This document shows, piece after piece, positions 48,853 to 60,008 of a stretch of 64,000 nt of DNA. Source of the stretch: Laccaria trichodermophora (lineage: Eukaryota; Basidiomycota; Agaricomycetes; Agaricales; Hydnangiaceae); assembly GCA_018417955.1 (NCBI GenBank), contig JACTVC010000027.1, positions 558,001-622,000 of the forward strand, read 5' to 3'. Below the pieces are notes generated by a model. That model was given only the letters and a program-made list of their open reading frames with translations. It was not told the DNA's origin and did no database searches. The position numbers and the translations under genes are program-made. Position 1 is the first letter of the stretch. Each line of letters starts with the position of its first letter.

Positions 48853-49681
48853 CTAGCCTCCGTAATTCCAAGGTGGCGTTAGTCCTTGATCATTGTAGTA
48901 TTCTGGCAGAGGTGGACCATAGTATTGTGCTGGGTGTCCCGATCCTTGAACAAATTGTGCCGGAGATTGAGCGTAACCCGCCGGTCCTTGCGCATGGCTG
49001 TACGCCGATCCTTGAACAGGTTGTGGTGGAGCGTTATTGAATCCTGATTGTGTGTTAACATAGTAGTTAGGCGCCACAGGACCAGCATAGGCCCAAGCCT
49101 GAGACGGACTTGCGACTTGGAGCGTAGCATCATAGGCAGGGGGACGGACTCGATGATAAGGCCGCGAACCGGCAGGTCGAGTGAATGTAATACCCTCCCG
49201 CTCAGGACTGCCCCGGGAGGGCGTATCTTCATAAGACTCGTACGGACCTCTTGGAACGGGAAGGTTGGGAAATTGGCGAGGCGGCGATTGCGAAGGGCTT
49301 CTGTTAGCTACATCTTGCATTTCTTGTGCCTTGCGCGAATAAGCATCATCAGGGGGCACTAACATTTCGACGGTCCTGATAACCTACCAGTAAAATTGTC
49401 AGGCAGAGTTCCAGTCGCGATGGCACGTTGTGCGGGGAGATTGGACTTTGCTAATGTTGTTCGTAAAGATTATCCAAGGCCTTACTCGTAAGCATCCTTT
49501 GCTTGACGGTGTCGCAACCACTCCACACAGATGACTAAATGTGGCCCGTGGTTGTGCTGCAGAGGCAGATGGGCAGTGAATTAAGCAACGTGGGGTTATC
49601 ATTCATTGAAACGTACCTCAAGTCTTGAATGAGAGAATTTAGGGCCCTGTCGATGTCGGCCTGGTTCAGAGGAATGGGCAT
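48853..49681 (-). CDS. small protein with Pro/Gln/Tyr-rich tail
   Basis: The last exon codes DDAYSRKAQEMQD followed by a disordered tail rich in Pro, Gln, Tyr, Ser and Ala with repeated AQSPAQFVQGSG-like units, ending PPWNYGG. An upstream exon (about 49,560-49,490) reads HGPHLVICVEWLRHRQAKDAYE and joins it in phase. A likely first exon starts at 49681 (MPIPLNQADIDRALNSLIQD), but its splice to the second exon does not keep phase with the sites I can see, so the 5' structure is unresolved. Function is unknown; such tails occur in condensate-forming or scaffold proteins. Confidence 0.6.
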
Positions 49682-50448
49682 TGAGGATGAAGCTATCGAT
49701 AAGGCGTGAAGTTGATTTGTTTCTTGTAGATACTTCGTCGTTATATACCCTTCAAAACATAATATTTTGACGCAGCCAGAGTCAGATGCAAGGGGTACCG
49801 AAAGTAAAAGTACATGACACTATGTTATGTCACGCGTTTAAGCCCTCTGGGAGACCTCCCCCCCTCTAGCACCTTCCAAATAAGGAAAGGCACGTGATTA
49901 TCTAGCCTCCGCTGCTTCCCAAGTCAGATGAAAAATAAATTACAACTTGAACAGCATCGGAGTCCAACCCGATTGCAATCCCCATGAGACATTCCCCCTA
50001 TCACACGAGCATCTACAGCCTCTTCCACATAGAGCTGATCATCTATCGATCAAAAAACACAGCAACTAACAGGCCACCGGACATTACAGCTCTTCACACT
50101 TGCTTCAGACCTAGATTTGTTTGGGCGCGGACACGGAATCTGTGGACCCACGTTGTGTCGTAATTATTGTTTTGAGAATATCCTTAGATTGACCTTACAC
50201 CGAGTTGTTGATGTGAATTCTTTCTATCAGCAACACGACAACACGTTATGAATGCTATGGATCCTACTGACATCGGCCAATTCAAGGATCGAAGGACACT
50301 ATGACTTTCTTTTCTACCAGAGTTACGTAGTAGTTTTCGACATCTCACTGTCGGCTTCTGACTGCAAGCTGTTGCGAATCGCTGACGTCAATACCGCCTT
50401 TCTTAGCGAGCCAGATCCTGATTTCTTAGAAGCCCTCATCACTTGCAT
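49682..50448. other. intergenic DNA with the left part of module C
   Basis: From about 49,970 on, the sequence matches the 3' flanks of the other two module C copies (CATCTATCGATC, AAAAACACAGCAACTA, CTGACGTCAATACCGCCTTT), here more diverged. Confidence 0.5.
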
Positions 50449-50791
50449 CTACGACAAATCGAGAGACTTGAAGCAAGAGTAGGGGGCTAAATTTGAATAA
50501 ACTCACCATATCCATCACCCAATACCCAAGAATTTGCAACCTGATTATTCTTTCTACAGGGACAGCGAATTGTTCGGGAGTCAGCCTATTGACGATCTTC
50601 TTCATCATGATTTCTTGCTGCATAGGGTGGAGTCTTCTCCAGGCAATTTCGTGCTCTGTCAGATGCCGTCTGGATGTGGGTTGATAGCCCAATATCTTTC
50701 CACAAAGAATTGTGACTACATACGTGTCATTCACCATATCCAACACTGAATCTCTTGCAGCGATAATCATTTCTTCTGGGATGGGAGCCAT
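50449..50791 (-). CDS. small module C gene, copy 1
   Basis: Three short exons join in phase to about 80-85 aa: MAPIPEEMIIAARDSVLDMV, then RHLTEHEIAWRRLHPMQQEI, MMKKIVNRLTPEQFAVPVER and LQILGYWVMDM, with a four- to five-residue last exon ending at 50449. The protein should be mostly helical. Two further copies (57957-57621 and 62496-62146) keep the frame, both introns and the stop, which argues for a real gene. In each copy it is transcribed away from a cis-prenyltransferase copy, so the pair shares one upstream region. The family is not recognised. A longer start at 50839 exists only in this copy and reaches the transposon edge. Confidence 0.6.
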
Positions 50792-50838
50792 GATGGAGGA
50801 ATGTTGATGAGGGTTGAGAACAAAGGACAGGAACGACA

Positions 50839-52211
50839 CACTTCAGTCACCCATTTTAGGGTACCTATGAGGTATATGAATTCTTGGATTTAAGGGTACC
50901 TCAATGGTACCCATTCCAGAGTGGTATGTGAGCACCATACCAATACCATGGTACCATGGAATGGAAAACTCATACCATATCCCACTCATACCAATACCAA
51001 GGTACCATACCATACCATGTCATGTTATACCATACCAGATGGTATGATGCCATCATACCAAAGCTGTCACTGGGTGTCTGGGGTCCTTTTCCAAAATAAA
51101 TAAATAAATTCTGCAGGCTGCAATACTGGTCCATTGGGTACCATTTTTTGTGGGGTGGTTCTCCATGTTTTTCTTGAGATATTGAGCTACAAATTGAGGC
51201 TAGATAGTCCAAACCATCTATTGAAAATGAATTTAAATAGGCTTTATCCCAGCTTTCTCATGCATCCAAAGCCATTTAATGATACATATCTTTCCCAGTC
51301 CTTTTGATTTCAACAAATATTCATCCAAATCAAACAATACCACATCTATTGGGATGAAGTGGTCATTGAGAAGCAAAGAAAAGTGGAAAGGTTCTTCAGG
51401 TTTTTTCTAAGATTTCCAACTCCAAGTGGAGGCTAGATAGTCAACTCCAACCTTTGGAAATCAGTTCAATTGAGGGTTTTTTTATTTCTAAAAAGCCATT
51501 AATATGAATCCTCCCAATAATAGGTTGAATATATTTTGCCCAGTAGGGCCAATCAGGCAGTCCTACCTACTTACATAGCATGTACATATAGTATGGCCAA
51601 CAACACCATATAATCTCAATTTTCTTAAAAACTACATATGATGGAATCAGGTATTGTTGTCCTGAGTGTTTGGTTCTTTGTCATAATATTTGGTCCAATT
51701 TATTGAAGCTGAGTGAATCTGTCCAATCCAAAGTCTTGTTAATTGGAAATGGAATCAAGTCTTGTTGTCCTAAGAGTCTTCATTATCAAAATCTCATACC
51801 ATGGTGTTGTAATCCCATGTTGCATTCTCATACCATACCATGCCATACCATACCATGGTATTGCACTCTCATACCATACCATACCATACCATGGTATTGC
51901 ACCCTCATGCCATACCATGCACCCTCACACCATACCATCATACCATACCATGCACCCTCATACCATACCATGCACCCTCATGCCATACCATGCACCCTCA
52001 TACCATACCATGCACCCTCATACCATACCATGCACCCTCTCATACCATACCATGGTATTGCACCCCCATACCATACCATGCACCCTCATACCATACCATC
52101 ATACCATACCATGCACCCTCATACCATACCATGGTATTGCACTCCCATACCATACCATACCACACCATACCATACCATACCATACACCATACCACACCAT
52201 ACCACACCATA
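50839..52211 (+). repeat. left inverted arm
   Basis: Outer ~950 bp is unique-looking, AT-rich and CpG-poor. The inner ~420 bp (51,788-52,211) is an irregular satellite of CATACCATAC and CATGCACCCT words. It pairs with 54839-56324 on the opposite strand. Confidence 0.9.
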
Positions 52212-53365
52212 AGTGTCCGCTTTTTAGACTACAAATGTTTGTAGTGTTCGCTTTTTGGACTACAAATGTTTGTAGTCTTTGCCTTTGTCATTATAAAGGT
52301 TTGTAGTGTCCGCTTTTTTGATTACAATGTTTGTAGTGTCCGCTTTTTAGACTACAAATGTTTGTAGTCTTTGCCTTTGTCATCACAAAGGTTTGTAGTG
52401 TCTGCTTTTTAGACTACAAATGTTTGTAGTGTCCGCTTTTTTCATTACAATGTTTGTAGTGTCCGCTTTTTGGACTACAAAGGCTTGTAGTGTGCACTTT
52501 TTAGACTACAAATGTTTGTAGTGTCCGCTTTTTTCATTACAATGTTTGTATTGTCTGCTTTTAAGTGCACACTACAGGCCTTTGTCATGAAAAGGGCAAA
52601 GACTACAAATATTTGTAGTCGAAAAAGCGAACACTACAACACTGTAATGAAAAAAGCGGACACTACAAACATTTGTAGTCTAAAAAGTGCACACTACAAG
52701 CCTTAATAATGACAAAGGCAAAGACTACAAACATTTGTAGTCTAAAAAGCGGACACTACAAACCTTTGTAATGACAAAGGCAAAGACTACAAACATTTGT
52801 AGTCTAAAAAGCGGACACTACAAACATTGTAATGAGAGAAGCGGACACTATAAACATTTGTAGTCTAAAAAGCGGACACACAAACCTTTATAATGACAAA
52901 GGCAAAGAGTACAAACATTTGTAGTCCAAAAAGTGAACACTACAACACTGTAATGAAAAAAGCGGACACTACAAACATTTGTAGTCTAAAAAGCGCACAC
53001 TACAAGCCTTTATAATGACAAAGGCAAAGACTACAAACATTTGTAGTCTAAAAAGCGGACACTACAAACATTGTAATCAAAAAAGCGGACACTACAAACA
53101 TTTGTAGTCTAATAAGCAGACACTACAAACATTGTACTGAAAAAAGCGGACACTACAAACATTTGTAGTCTAATAAGCAGACACTACAAACATTGTACTG
53201 AAAAAAGCGGACACTACAAACATTTGTAGTCTAAAAAGCAGACACTACAAATCTTTGTAATGACAAAGGCAAAGACTACAAATATTTGTTGTCCAAAAAG
53301 CGGACACTACAAACTTTTGTAATGAAAAAAGCGCACACTAGTAGCTTTTGTAGTGAAAAAGCGGA
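52212..53365. repeat. ACTACAAA/TTTGTAGT palindromic array
   Basis: Roughly 35-nt units of the type GTCCGCTTTTTAGACTAC, then AAATGTTTGTAGT, some with an inserted TTTGCCTTTGTCAT piece. ACTACAAA and TTTGTAGT form a short inverted repeat in every unit. Up to about 52,565 the units read GTCCGCTTTTT; beyond it they read AAAAAGCGGAC, so the whole array is itself inverted around that point. Confidence 0.88.
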
Positions 53366-53395
53366 CAGTGCAAACCAAACTGATATTATGTAATG

Positions 53396-54705
53396 ACTTT
53401 CCCAATTAGGAAATATGCGAACATCATCATAAACAATGACAACACTAAGCTAGCCACTAACTCCAGTGGCCCAAAGAGCGTGGGAAACAGTTCTCAAGCG
53501 AAATGTGCACTGTGCCTGACATTAGGTGTGGCAGAAAAAAGTGTAACGCTTTTCCTAATTAGGAAATGGCCCAATTGGGAAATAGTGCGGACATCGTCCT
53601 GAACAGTGACAACACCAAGTTAGCCACTAACTCCAGTGGCCCAAAGAGCGTGGGAAATAGTTCCTGACCTAAATGCGCAGTGTGCCTGACATTAGATATG
53701 GCAGAAAAAAGTGTAACGCTTTTCCCAATCAGGAAATAGTGCAAGGGGGTGGCGGAACGTGGATCCCGCATATAGGGTTAGGGGGGGGGCTCTGCTAGGG
53801 GGTTGAATTTTTTTATGGGACATACTTTAAAAAGTCCTTTCAATAACCCCAAACGATGCTCGGAAACAAGTTAGGGAGTTCAGATGTACATCAAATACCA
53901 GATCTACATATTTTCTGCCCAAATTGTCCAAACCAAAATCAACAAACATCTTTGTAATGCCCGGATGGGTTCACGCTGCACGCTGCATCCTGTATGTACC
54001 CCGGGTTCACCCCTTTCCTGAGGTGTGATGCTAACGATCCATTCTTCAGGTTTGCGCGCCGTTCGTTGAGTCCCGCTGTTTGCCACCCCCGGGCCAAAAC
54101 AAGCTTGGCTACGGGAAGACCCCGTGCTCGCATGCGTGTGGAGGCCCCGCTTGTTTTTTCCCTCTTGTGTGGCGTGAGCCTACTAACTCCACCAGACCCT
54201 TCTTGCTGTGTAAGTACGGGCAAGTACACCACGTACACACACAATACGCCGCAGCAGCAACATCCAGAGGTGCAAGAAAAAGAACTAAAACCACAAGGTT
54301 AGCTGTGGAGTGAAGTCTCGGATGTTAGACCTGTACGGCTATGGGATGAAGCGTCGTTGCACGTAGAAACTAAAATGTTTTTGACATAGGAACCTGGAAA
54401 TTTTATGTTTTTGACATAGGAACTTGGAAAATTTCCTTTTTTGGGGGGGCGTAAGGGAGGGGGGGTACGCCAAGGGTGTCCTAATTTTTTTTGGGACTGT
54501 ATATGCAAAATCCACGTTCCGCCACCCCCTTGAAATAGTGCGGACATCGTCATTAACAGTGACAGCACTAAGCTAGCCACTAACTCCAGTGGCCCAAAGA
54601 GCATGGGAAACAGTTCCCAACCCAACTGCACACTGTGCCTGACATTAGGTGTGGCAGAAAAAAGTGTAACGCTTTTCCCAATTAGGAAATGGCCAAATTA
54701 GGAAA
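53396..54705. repeat. three ~165-bp tandem repeats, split by a transposon
   Basis: Units at about 53,396-53,550, 53,551-53,741 and 54,533-54,690 share AATTAGGAAAT, CTAGCCACTAACTCCAGTGG, CCCAAAGAGC, TGTGCCTGACATTAG and AAAAAAGTGTAACGCTTTTC. The third is separated from the second by the hAT-like element at 53742-54532. Confidence 0.85.
53742..54532. mobile_element. hAT-like non-autonomous element, copy 1 (791 bp)
   Basis: Terminal inverted repeat CAAGGGGGTGGCGGAACGTG at the left, its complement at the right, between perfect 8-bp target duplications AAATAGTG (53734-53741 and 54533-54540). Ends of the type CAAGGGG plus 8-bp duplications fit hAT. The unoccupied site is seen in the neighbouring tandem unit at about 53,579. 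A second copy lies at 62593-63387. No transposase is encoded. Confidence 0.93.
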
Positions 54706-54838
54706 TCATCAAAGCGGACACTACAAAATTTTAGCATCACTTTGGTCAAAGCTATTGGTAAATATATGTAAACAAAATTCGAAATGAGGGTTTTCTGACT
54801 TCCTCTGCTTGCATAAAAATAGATTATGGTTCCTGATA

Positions 54839-56324
54839 CCATGGTATGGTGTGGTATGGTGTGGTATGGTGTGGTATGGTGTATGGTATGGTATGGTATG
54901 GTGTGGTATGGTATGGTATGGGAGTGCAATACCATGGTATGGTATGAGGGTGCATGGTATGGTATGATGGTATGGTATGAGGGTGCATGGTATGGTATGG
55001 GGGTGCAATACCATGGTATGGTATGAGAGGGTGCATGGTATGGTATGATGGTATGGTATGAGGGTGCATGGTATGGTATGGGGGTGCAATACCATGGTAT
55101 GGTATGAGAGGGTGCATGGTATGGTATGAGGGTGCATGGTATGGCATGAGGGTGCATGGTATGGTATGAGGGTGCATGGTATGGTATGATGGTATGGTGT
55201 GAGGGTGCATGGTATGGCATGAGGGTGCAATACCATGGTATGGTATGGTATGGTATGAGAGTGCAATACCATGGTATGGTATGGTATGGTATGAGAGTGC
55301 AATACCATGGTATGGTATGGCATGGTATGGTATGAGAATGCAACATGGGATTACAACACCATGGTATGAGATTTTGATAATGAAGACTCTTAGGACAACA
55401 AGACTTGATTCCATTTCCAATTAACAAGACTTTGGATTGGACAGATTCACTCAGCTTCAATAAATTGGACCAAATATTATGACAAAGAACCAAACACTCA
55501 GGACAACAATACCTGATTCCATCATATGTAGTTTTTAAGAAAATTGAGATTATATGGTGTTGTTGGCCATACTATATGTACATGCTATGTAAGTAGGTAG
55601 GACTGCCTGATTGGCCCTACTGGGCAAAATATATTCAACCTATTATTGGGAGGATTCATATTAATGGCTTTTTAGAAATAAAAAAACCCTCAATTGAACT
55701 GATTTCCAAAGGTTGGAGTTGACTATCTAGCCTCCACTTGGAGTTGGAAATCTTAGAAAAAACCTGAAGAACCTTTCCACTTTTCTTTGCTTCTCAATGA
55801 CCACTTCATCCCAATAGATGTGGTATTGTTTGATTTGGATGAATATTTGTTGAAATCAAAAGGACTGGGAAAGATATGTATCATTAAATGGCTTTGGATG
55901 CATGAGAAAGCTGGGATAAAGCCTATTTAAATTCATTTTCAATAGATGGTTTGGACTATCTAGCCTCAATTTGTAGCTCAATATCTCAAGAAAAACATGG
56001 AGAACCACCCCACAAAAAATGGTACCCAATGGACCAGTATTGCAGCCTGCAGAATTTATTTATTTATTTTGGAAAAGGACCCCAGACACCCAGTGACAGC
56101 TTTGGTATGATGGTATCATACCATCTGGTATGGTATAACATGACATGGTATGGTATGGTACCTTGGTATTGGTATGAGTGGGATATGGTATGAGTTTTCC
56201 ATTCCATGGTACCATGGTATTGGTATGGTGCTCACATACCACTCTGGAATGGGTACCATTGAGGTACCCTTAAATCCAAGAATTCATATACCTCATAGGT
56301 ACCCTAAAATGGGTGACTGAAGTG
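54839..56324 (-). repeat. right inverted arm
   Basis: Reverse complement of the left arm, about 110 bp longer because the satellite part (54,839-55,360) holds extra units. Outside the satellite I saw a single substitution pair (ATGCCATCAT on the left against ATGGTATCAT on the right strand reading) in the aligned stretches checked. Confidence 0.9.
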
Positions 56325-56789
56325 AATGACACACTTCGGACTCCGATTGTTTTGGGTTGTAGGCTGGCACCCCCGGCTAAATAGCTGTTGGATTGTTACG
56401 CAACAATGATACTGAGTCAAAGATAGTCAAGGACATCCACATTTGAAGTTGCGATAAGATCTACACAGCACATTAAAACTTCAAAGGGCTTGTTCGGGCC
56501 ACAGGGCGCACGGCTGTACGCAAACTTGAACATTACTATATTATTGAGTACGAGCAGTGAAAGGTAGTACACAGTCAGACTCAGAGCGATTCACATAAGT
56601 TGAAGTCGCGCTAATTTGACCTTGCACACAGCACACGAACTTTAGCATTATTCTTGTTGCATTTAGAGACGTTGTGGAAGTGCAGATTGTTCCATTCGTG
56701 GCATCCTGTTTGTCTTCATTTTTCACGACGCACCTCTTTTCTGAATTTCCTTCAGATTCTTGTTATTTCCCTACGTCACGCGTCACGAC
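56325..56789. other. shared upstream region of module C and prenyltransferase, split from its partner
   Basis: ACTCCGATTGTTTTGGGTTG and GGCTAAATAGC match the regions at 58,020 and 62,550/63,390. It contains the empty version of the second hAT-like insertion site (CACCCCCGGCTAAATAG at about 56,368). Confidence 0.6.
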
Positions 56790-57065
56790 GAACCCTTTAA
56801 GCCAAGCTTTTTCAACGCGCGTTCGAACGCGTCGACCAGAGAATATCTTACAGCATTCCGGCAACAAGTTAGTACTACTGCCAGTGCAAATGCTACTGCG
56901 GGACCCTGGATCATGGTTGCTGGTGCCCTTGCCGAGGATGGGCGGAAGCAGTCAAGCAAAAACCGCTTTCGTTATGGATAGTAACCGCGGATACGCAAAA
57001 AGGCAGCCGAAGCAGGTATAACCAGGTATATCCGTACAAGAGGGACATGCGGATATGTTGCTTCG
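56790..57065 (+). pseudogene. cis-prenyltransferase remnant, copy 1
   Basis: The N-terminal part (FFNARSNASTREYLTAFRQQ, then WIMVAGALAE) matches the 5' region of the copy at 63.6-64 kb. The conserved start of the enzyme then appears only as a scrap in another frame (AFVMDSNRGYAKRQPKQV), with a changed Asn-Arg context (GNRR to SNRG), a deletion and frameshifts. The rest of the gene is absent. Non-functional. Confidence 0.75.
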
Positions 57066-57620
57066 GTAACGTGGAAAAAAAAATTGGACCTCGTCTGAAA
57101 TCCTTTGTAAATTGGGTACTCGTACTTCGAATTTGTTTTAAATGACCTGCAGTGCGGTATGGTGCTAAAAAGCACAGGCATCCGTCATTTTCCTCAAAAC
57201 AAGAACATTTCTTTTTGACTCGCTCTCCCGTGTTCGGCGTTCGCAGTGCCTGTGCTTCGCGCACAGATGGCATGTTAGCCCATTAAATTCTGAAGGGTTC
57301 AAAATTTAATCATTTCTCGAACAAGACATATCCAGAGTCGTACCCAGAAAATTATATCACAACAGCATTCACCGATTTGCCGAATCCCCATGAGGCATTC
57401 CCCTATCAGGTCCCCCCACAAACGCACGAGCGCCTAGTTTGATGCTGATCATCTATCGATCGAAAAACACAGCAACTAGTCATTGACATGTATTTCTTCT
57501 CTACCGGAGTTACGTAGTGGTTTCGACATCTCATCGGCTTCTGACTGCAGGTCGCTGACGTCAATACCGCCTTTCTTAGCGAGCCAGATCCTGATTTCTT
57601 AATAGCCCTCATCACTTGCA

Positions 57621-57957
57621 TCTACGACAAACCGTGGGTCTTGAAGCAAGAGTCTGGGCTGAAATTGAGTACTCACCATATCTATAAACCAGTGCGCAAG
57701 AATTTGCGACTCGATCAAGCTTTCTGTGGGGACAGCAAATAGTTCGGGAGTCAGCCTATTGACGATCTTCTTCATCATGATTTCTTGCTGCATAGGGTGG
57801 AGTCTTCTCCAGGCAATTTCGATCTCTGTCTTATGCCGCCTGAATGTGGATAGCTGAATATCTTTCACCAAAGAAATGTGACTACATACGTGTCATTCAG
57901 CATTTCCAACACTAAATCTCTTGCAGCGATATTCATTTCTTCCGGGATGGGAGCCAT
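57621..57957 (-). CDS. small module C gene, copy 2
   Basis: Same three-exon layout as copy 1: MAPIPEEMNIAARDLVLEML, RHKTEIEIAWRRLHPMQQEI, MMKKIVNRLTPELFAVPTES, LIESQILAHWFIDM, then a five-residue last exon. Frame, introns and stop are kept. It faces away from the prenyltransferase pseudogene at 58062. Confidence 0.6.
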
Positions 57958-58061
57958 GATGGAGGAATGTTGATGGGGGTTGAAAAGGAACGTCTTGGAA
58001 GTTGGGAACGACGCTGAACACTTCGGACTCCGATTGTTTTGGGTTGTAGGCGCACCGGATC

Positions 58062-59199
58062 ATGGTAGCATTGCCCTTGCCGAATGAAGCAAAAGCTTCT
58101 CACGACGACTATATCTCCATGGCCGCCATACGTGGCCTCGCCTGGCTGCGCGACTCCATTGCCAACCAAGCCGAGCGATTCTTCCTCAGAGTCCTCACAG
58201 CGGGCCCGGTGCCCAGACATGTCGCTTTTGTCATGGATGGAAACCGCAGATACGCTAGAAGGCAGCAGAAGCAGGTACAAGAGGGGCATGCGGACGGGTA
58301 TGTTGCTTTACGGCGGGTGAGTTTTCCAAACTTTTTTACGGAGGAATACGACTGACGATAAGAGAACAGATGTTGGAGGTTTGTCTGCGTTTGAATGTTC
58401 AATGCGTCAGCGCGTACGCGTTTTCAATTGAAAACTTTAAACGCTCCGAAGATGAAGTGGAGGCGTTAATGAAGCTAGCGGAAGAAAAGCTGCTGGAGCT
58501 TTGTGAACATGGGTGCGTTCCTCATCCTGCCTTCGTTCATTCTGGCGTCTCATACTGTTCCGGCCCCCTAACAGGGTTATTCTTGATGAATACGGTGTCA
58601 GACTCAATGTTTTGGGTAGAACGAGTCTCCTGCCAGAGAAAGTCTAACTCGCAGTTCAAAAGGCGGAATATATGACTCGACACAATACACGGTACGTCTC
58701 ACCCTCGATCCGCTTCACCAATTCTGAAATGTAATACACAGCGCTATCCTCAATCTCTGCATGCCGTATACATCACGCGACGAAATAACAACCGCCGTTG
58801 AATCATGTGTCCGAAACGCTGACCCCTCAAACCCGTGCGTTCATATCTCTTTCACCCCTACTGTTTCTCCCTTCTCATCGCGTATTTAACTCACTCAGGC
58901 AAATCACCGAAAAGGACATCGACGCTCAACTAATGACATCATTAGGCTGCAGTCCCCTACTCGACATCCTAGTCCGAACGAGCGGGGTCAAACGGCTGAG
59001 TGATTTCTTACTGTGGCAAGTACGCTCGACTTTTTCTTCAATTGATTAGGATACCTGACGATATTGTCGTTAGTGTTGTGAAGATACTCAGATCCAGATC
59101 TCTTCAACTTTCTGGCCGGACTTCGGCCTCCTTTATTTTGTACCTATAATTCTCGACTTCCAACGGAAAGCGTGGGGAAGGCGGATATCTCTGAAATGA
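58062..59199 (+). pseudogene. RER2: dehydrodolichyl diphosphate synthase (cis-prenyltransferase), nonsense copy
   Basis: Six exons keep phase: 58062-58316, 58370-58512, 58575-58691, 58742-58834, 58899-59019, 59074-59199 (284 codons). Family marks: [17 protein letters not shown] with the catalytic Asp, [50 protein letters not shown] and WPDFGLLYFVPIILDFQRKA. The enzyme makes the dolichol backbone at the ER. Codon 157 is TAA (58645-58647, in [17 protein letters not shown]) where a Gln codon would differ by one C-to-T change. The 5' region present in the other copies is also missing: CGCACC joins directly to GGATCATGG near 58,056. The rest looks intact, so decay is recent. A sequencing error remains possible for the stop. 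Confidence 0.85.
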
Positions 59200-60008
59200 G
59201 GTAAATGGGATGAATGGTCACCGATCATTGTAGTTTGTTTGACCATAGACAAATTCCAGAGTTTGCTTGCTTTTCTGAGTGAAAATGCTGCTCTTTGTGG
59301 AAGCACCATCTCACTGGTGCTGTTGAAGCGAGGATGGCGGTACGTATACGGCGCCCGGAGACCACCCACAACTAATGCTGGGTTACGTCTTGAGCTTCAA
59401 ATGTGTACTCCCTTTACATCATTCTATTGACGGCTACGCAGCTAGCATGGCTATGAACTTTTATAAAATTGGTGTTTTTTTGTTTGTTCACAATAGCAAC
59501 CTTCCCCTTTAGATTTTGTATGGGTACCTACCATAAAATTGACTTACCTATCACACGAGGGGGGAGAATTAGCCATGTTCAGCAATTGGGCAATTCACAC
59601 CAACGTAGATCAAATGCCGGTGTAAGCTTACATAATCCGACAAAACCCACGCAATCTTGTACTTAGCGACATGCACGCCAGAATGGGTAGAGAAATTTCG
59701 CGGACTTCAGGAGGGAAGACATTGAGAAAGCATATTCCTATGTCTTCTCTAGAAAACGCCGTCAAGTCACATTTTACTCGAGTAGAAAGGGGAATTTTCG
59801 ACAGATTCTACGTGAGGAAATTTTCTTCTTATCTGACAAGAGAAGATTCTCATATTTACATAATTGTTGAATTAAATTGTAGACGTTTTGCCACACAACG
59901 CGCTTCTGTGTTCACCTGACCACAATCATGCTTGATACGGCGACGCCCGCCTCACTTCCTGTTCCTTCCTCTTCGTGACGACGGGCAGTCTTCAGGGAAG
60001 GTCGAACC
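59200..60008. other. 3' flank of prenyltransferase and start of block D copy 2
   Basis: Unique until about 59,665, then matches 45,757 onwards. No gene is supported. Confidence 0.45.

Larger units (their letters stand above)
50839..56324. mobile_element. 5.5-kb long-inverted-repeat (foldback-like) element
   Basis: Begins CACTTCAGTCACCC and ends GGGTGACTGAAGTG. The terminal inverted arms are 50839-52211 and 54839-56324 and near identical over their unique part. The flanks are AACGACA (50832-50838) and AATGACA (56325-56331), a likely 7-bp target duplication with one mismatch. Uninterrupted versions of the site exist at about 62,531 and 58,001 (AACGACACTGAACACTTCGG and AACGACGCTGAACACTTCGG). 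The middle holds a palindromic array, a tandem repeat and a nested hAT-like element. No transposase or other protein is encoded: the long frames (for example 55493-54645) are translations of satellite. Confidence 0.88.

Noticed and set aside
52212..53365. CRISPR-like array
   Set aside because: Units are contiguous and palindromic without unique spacers, the genome is fungal, and no cas gene is present.
54645..55493. 282-codon frame full of PYHTIP repeats, with similar frames at 51670-52306
   Set aside because: These translate the CATACCATAC satellite in all phases and on both arms; composition is set by the repeat and no start context or intron supports coding.
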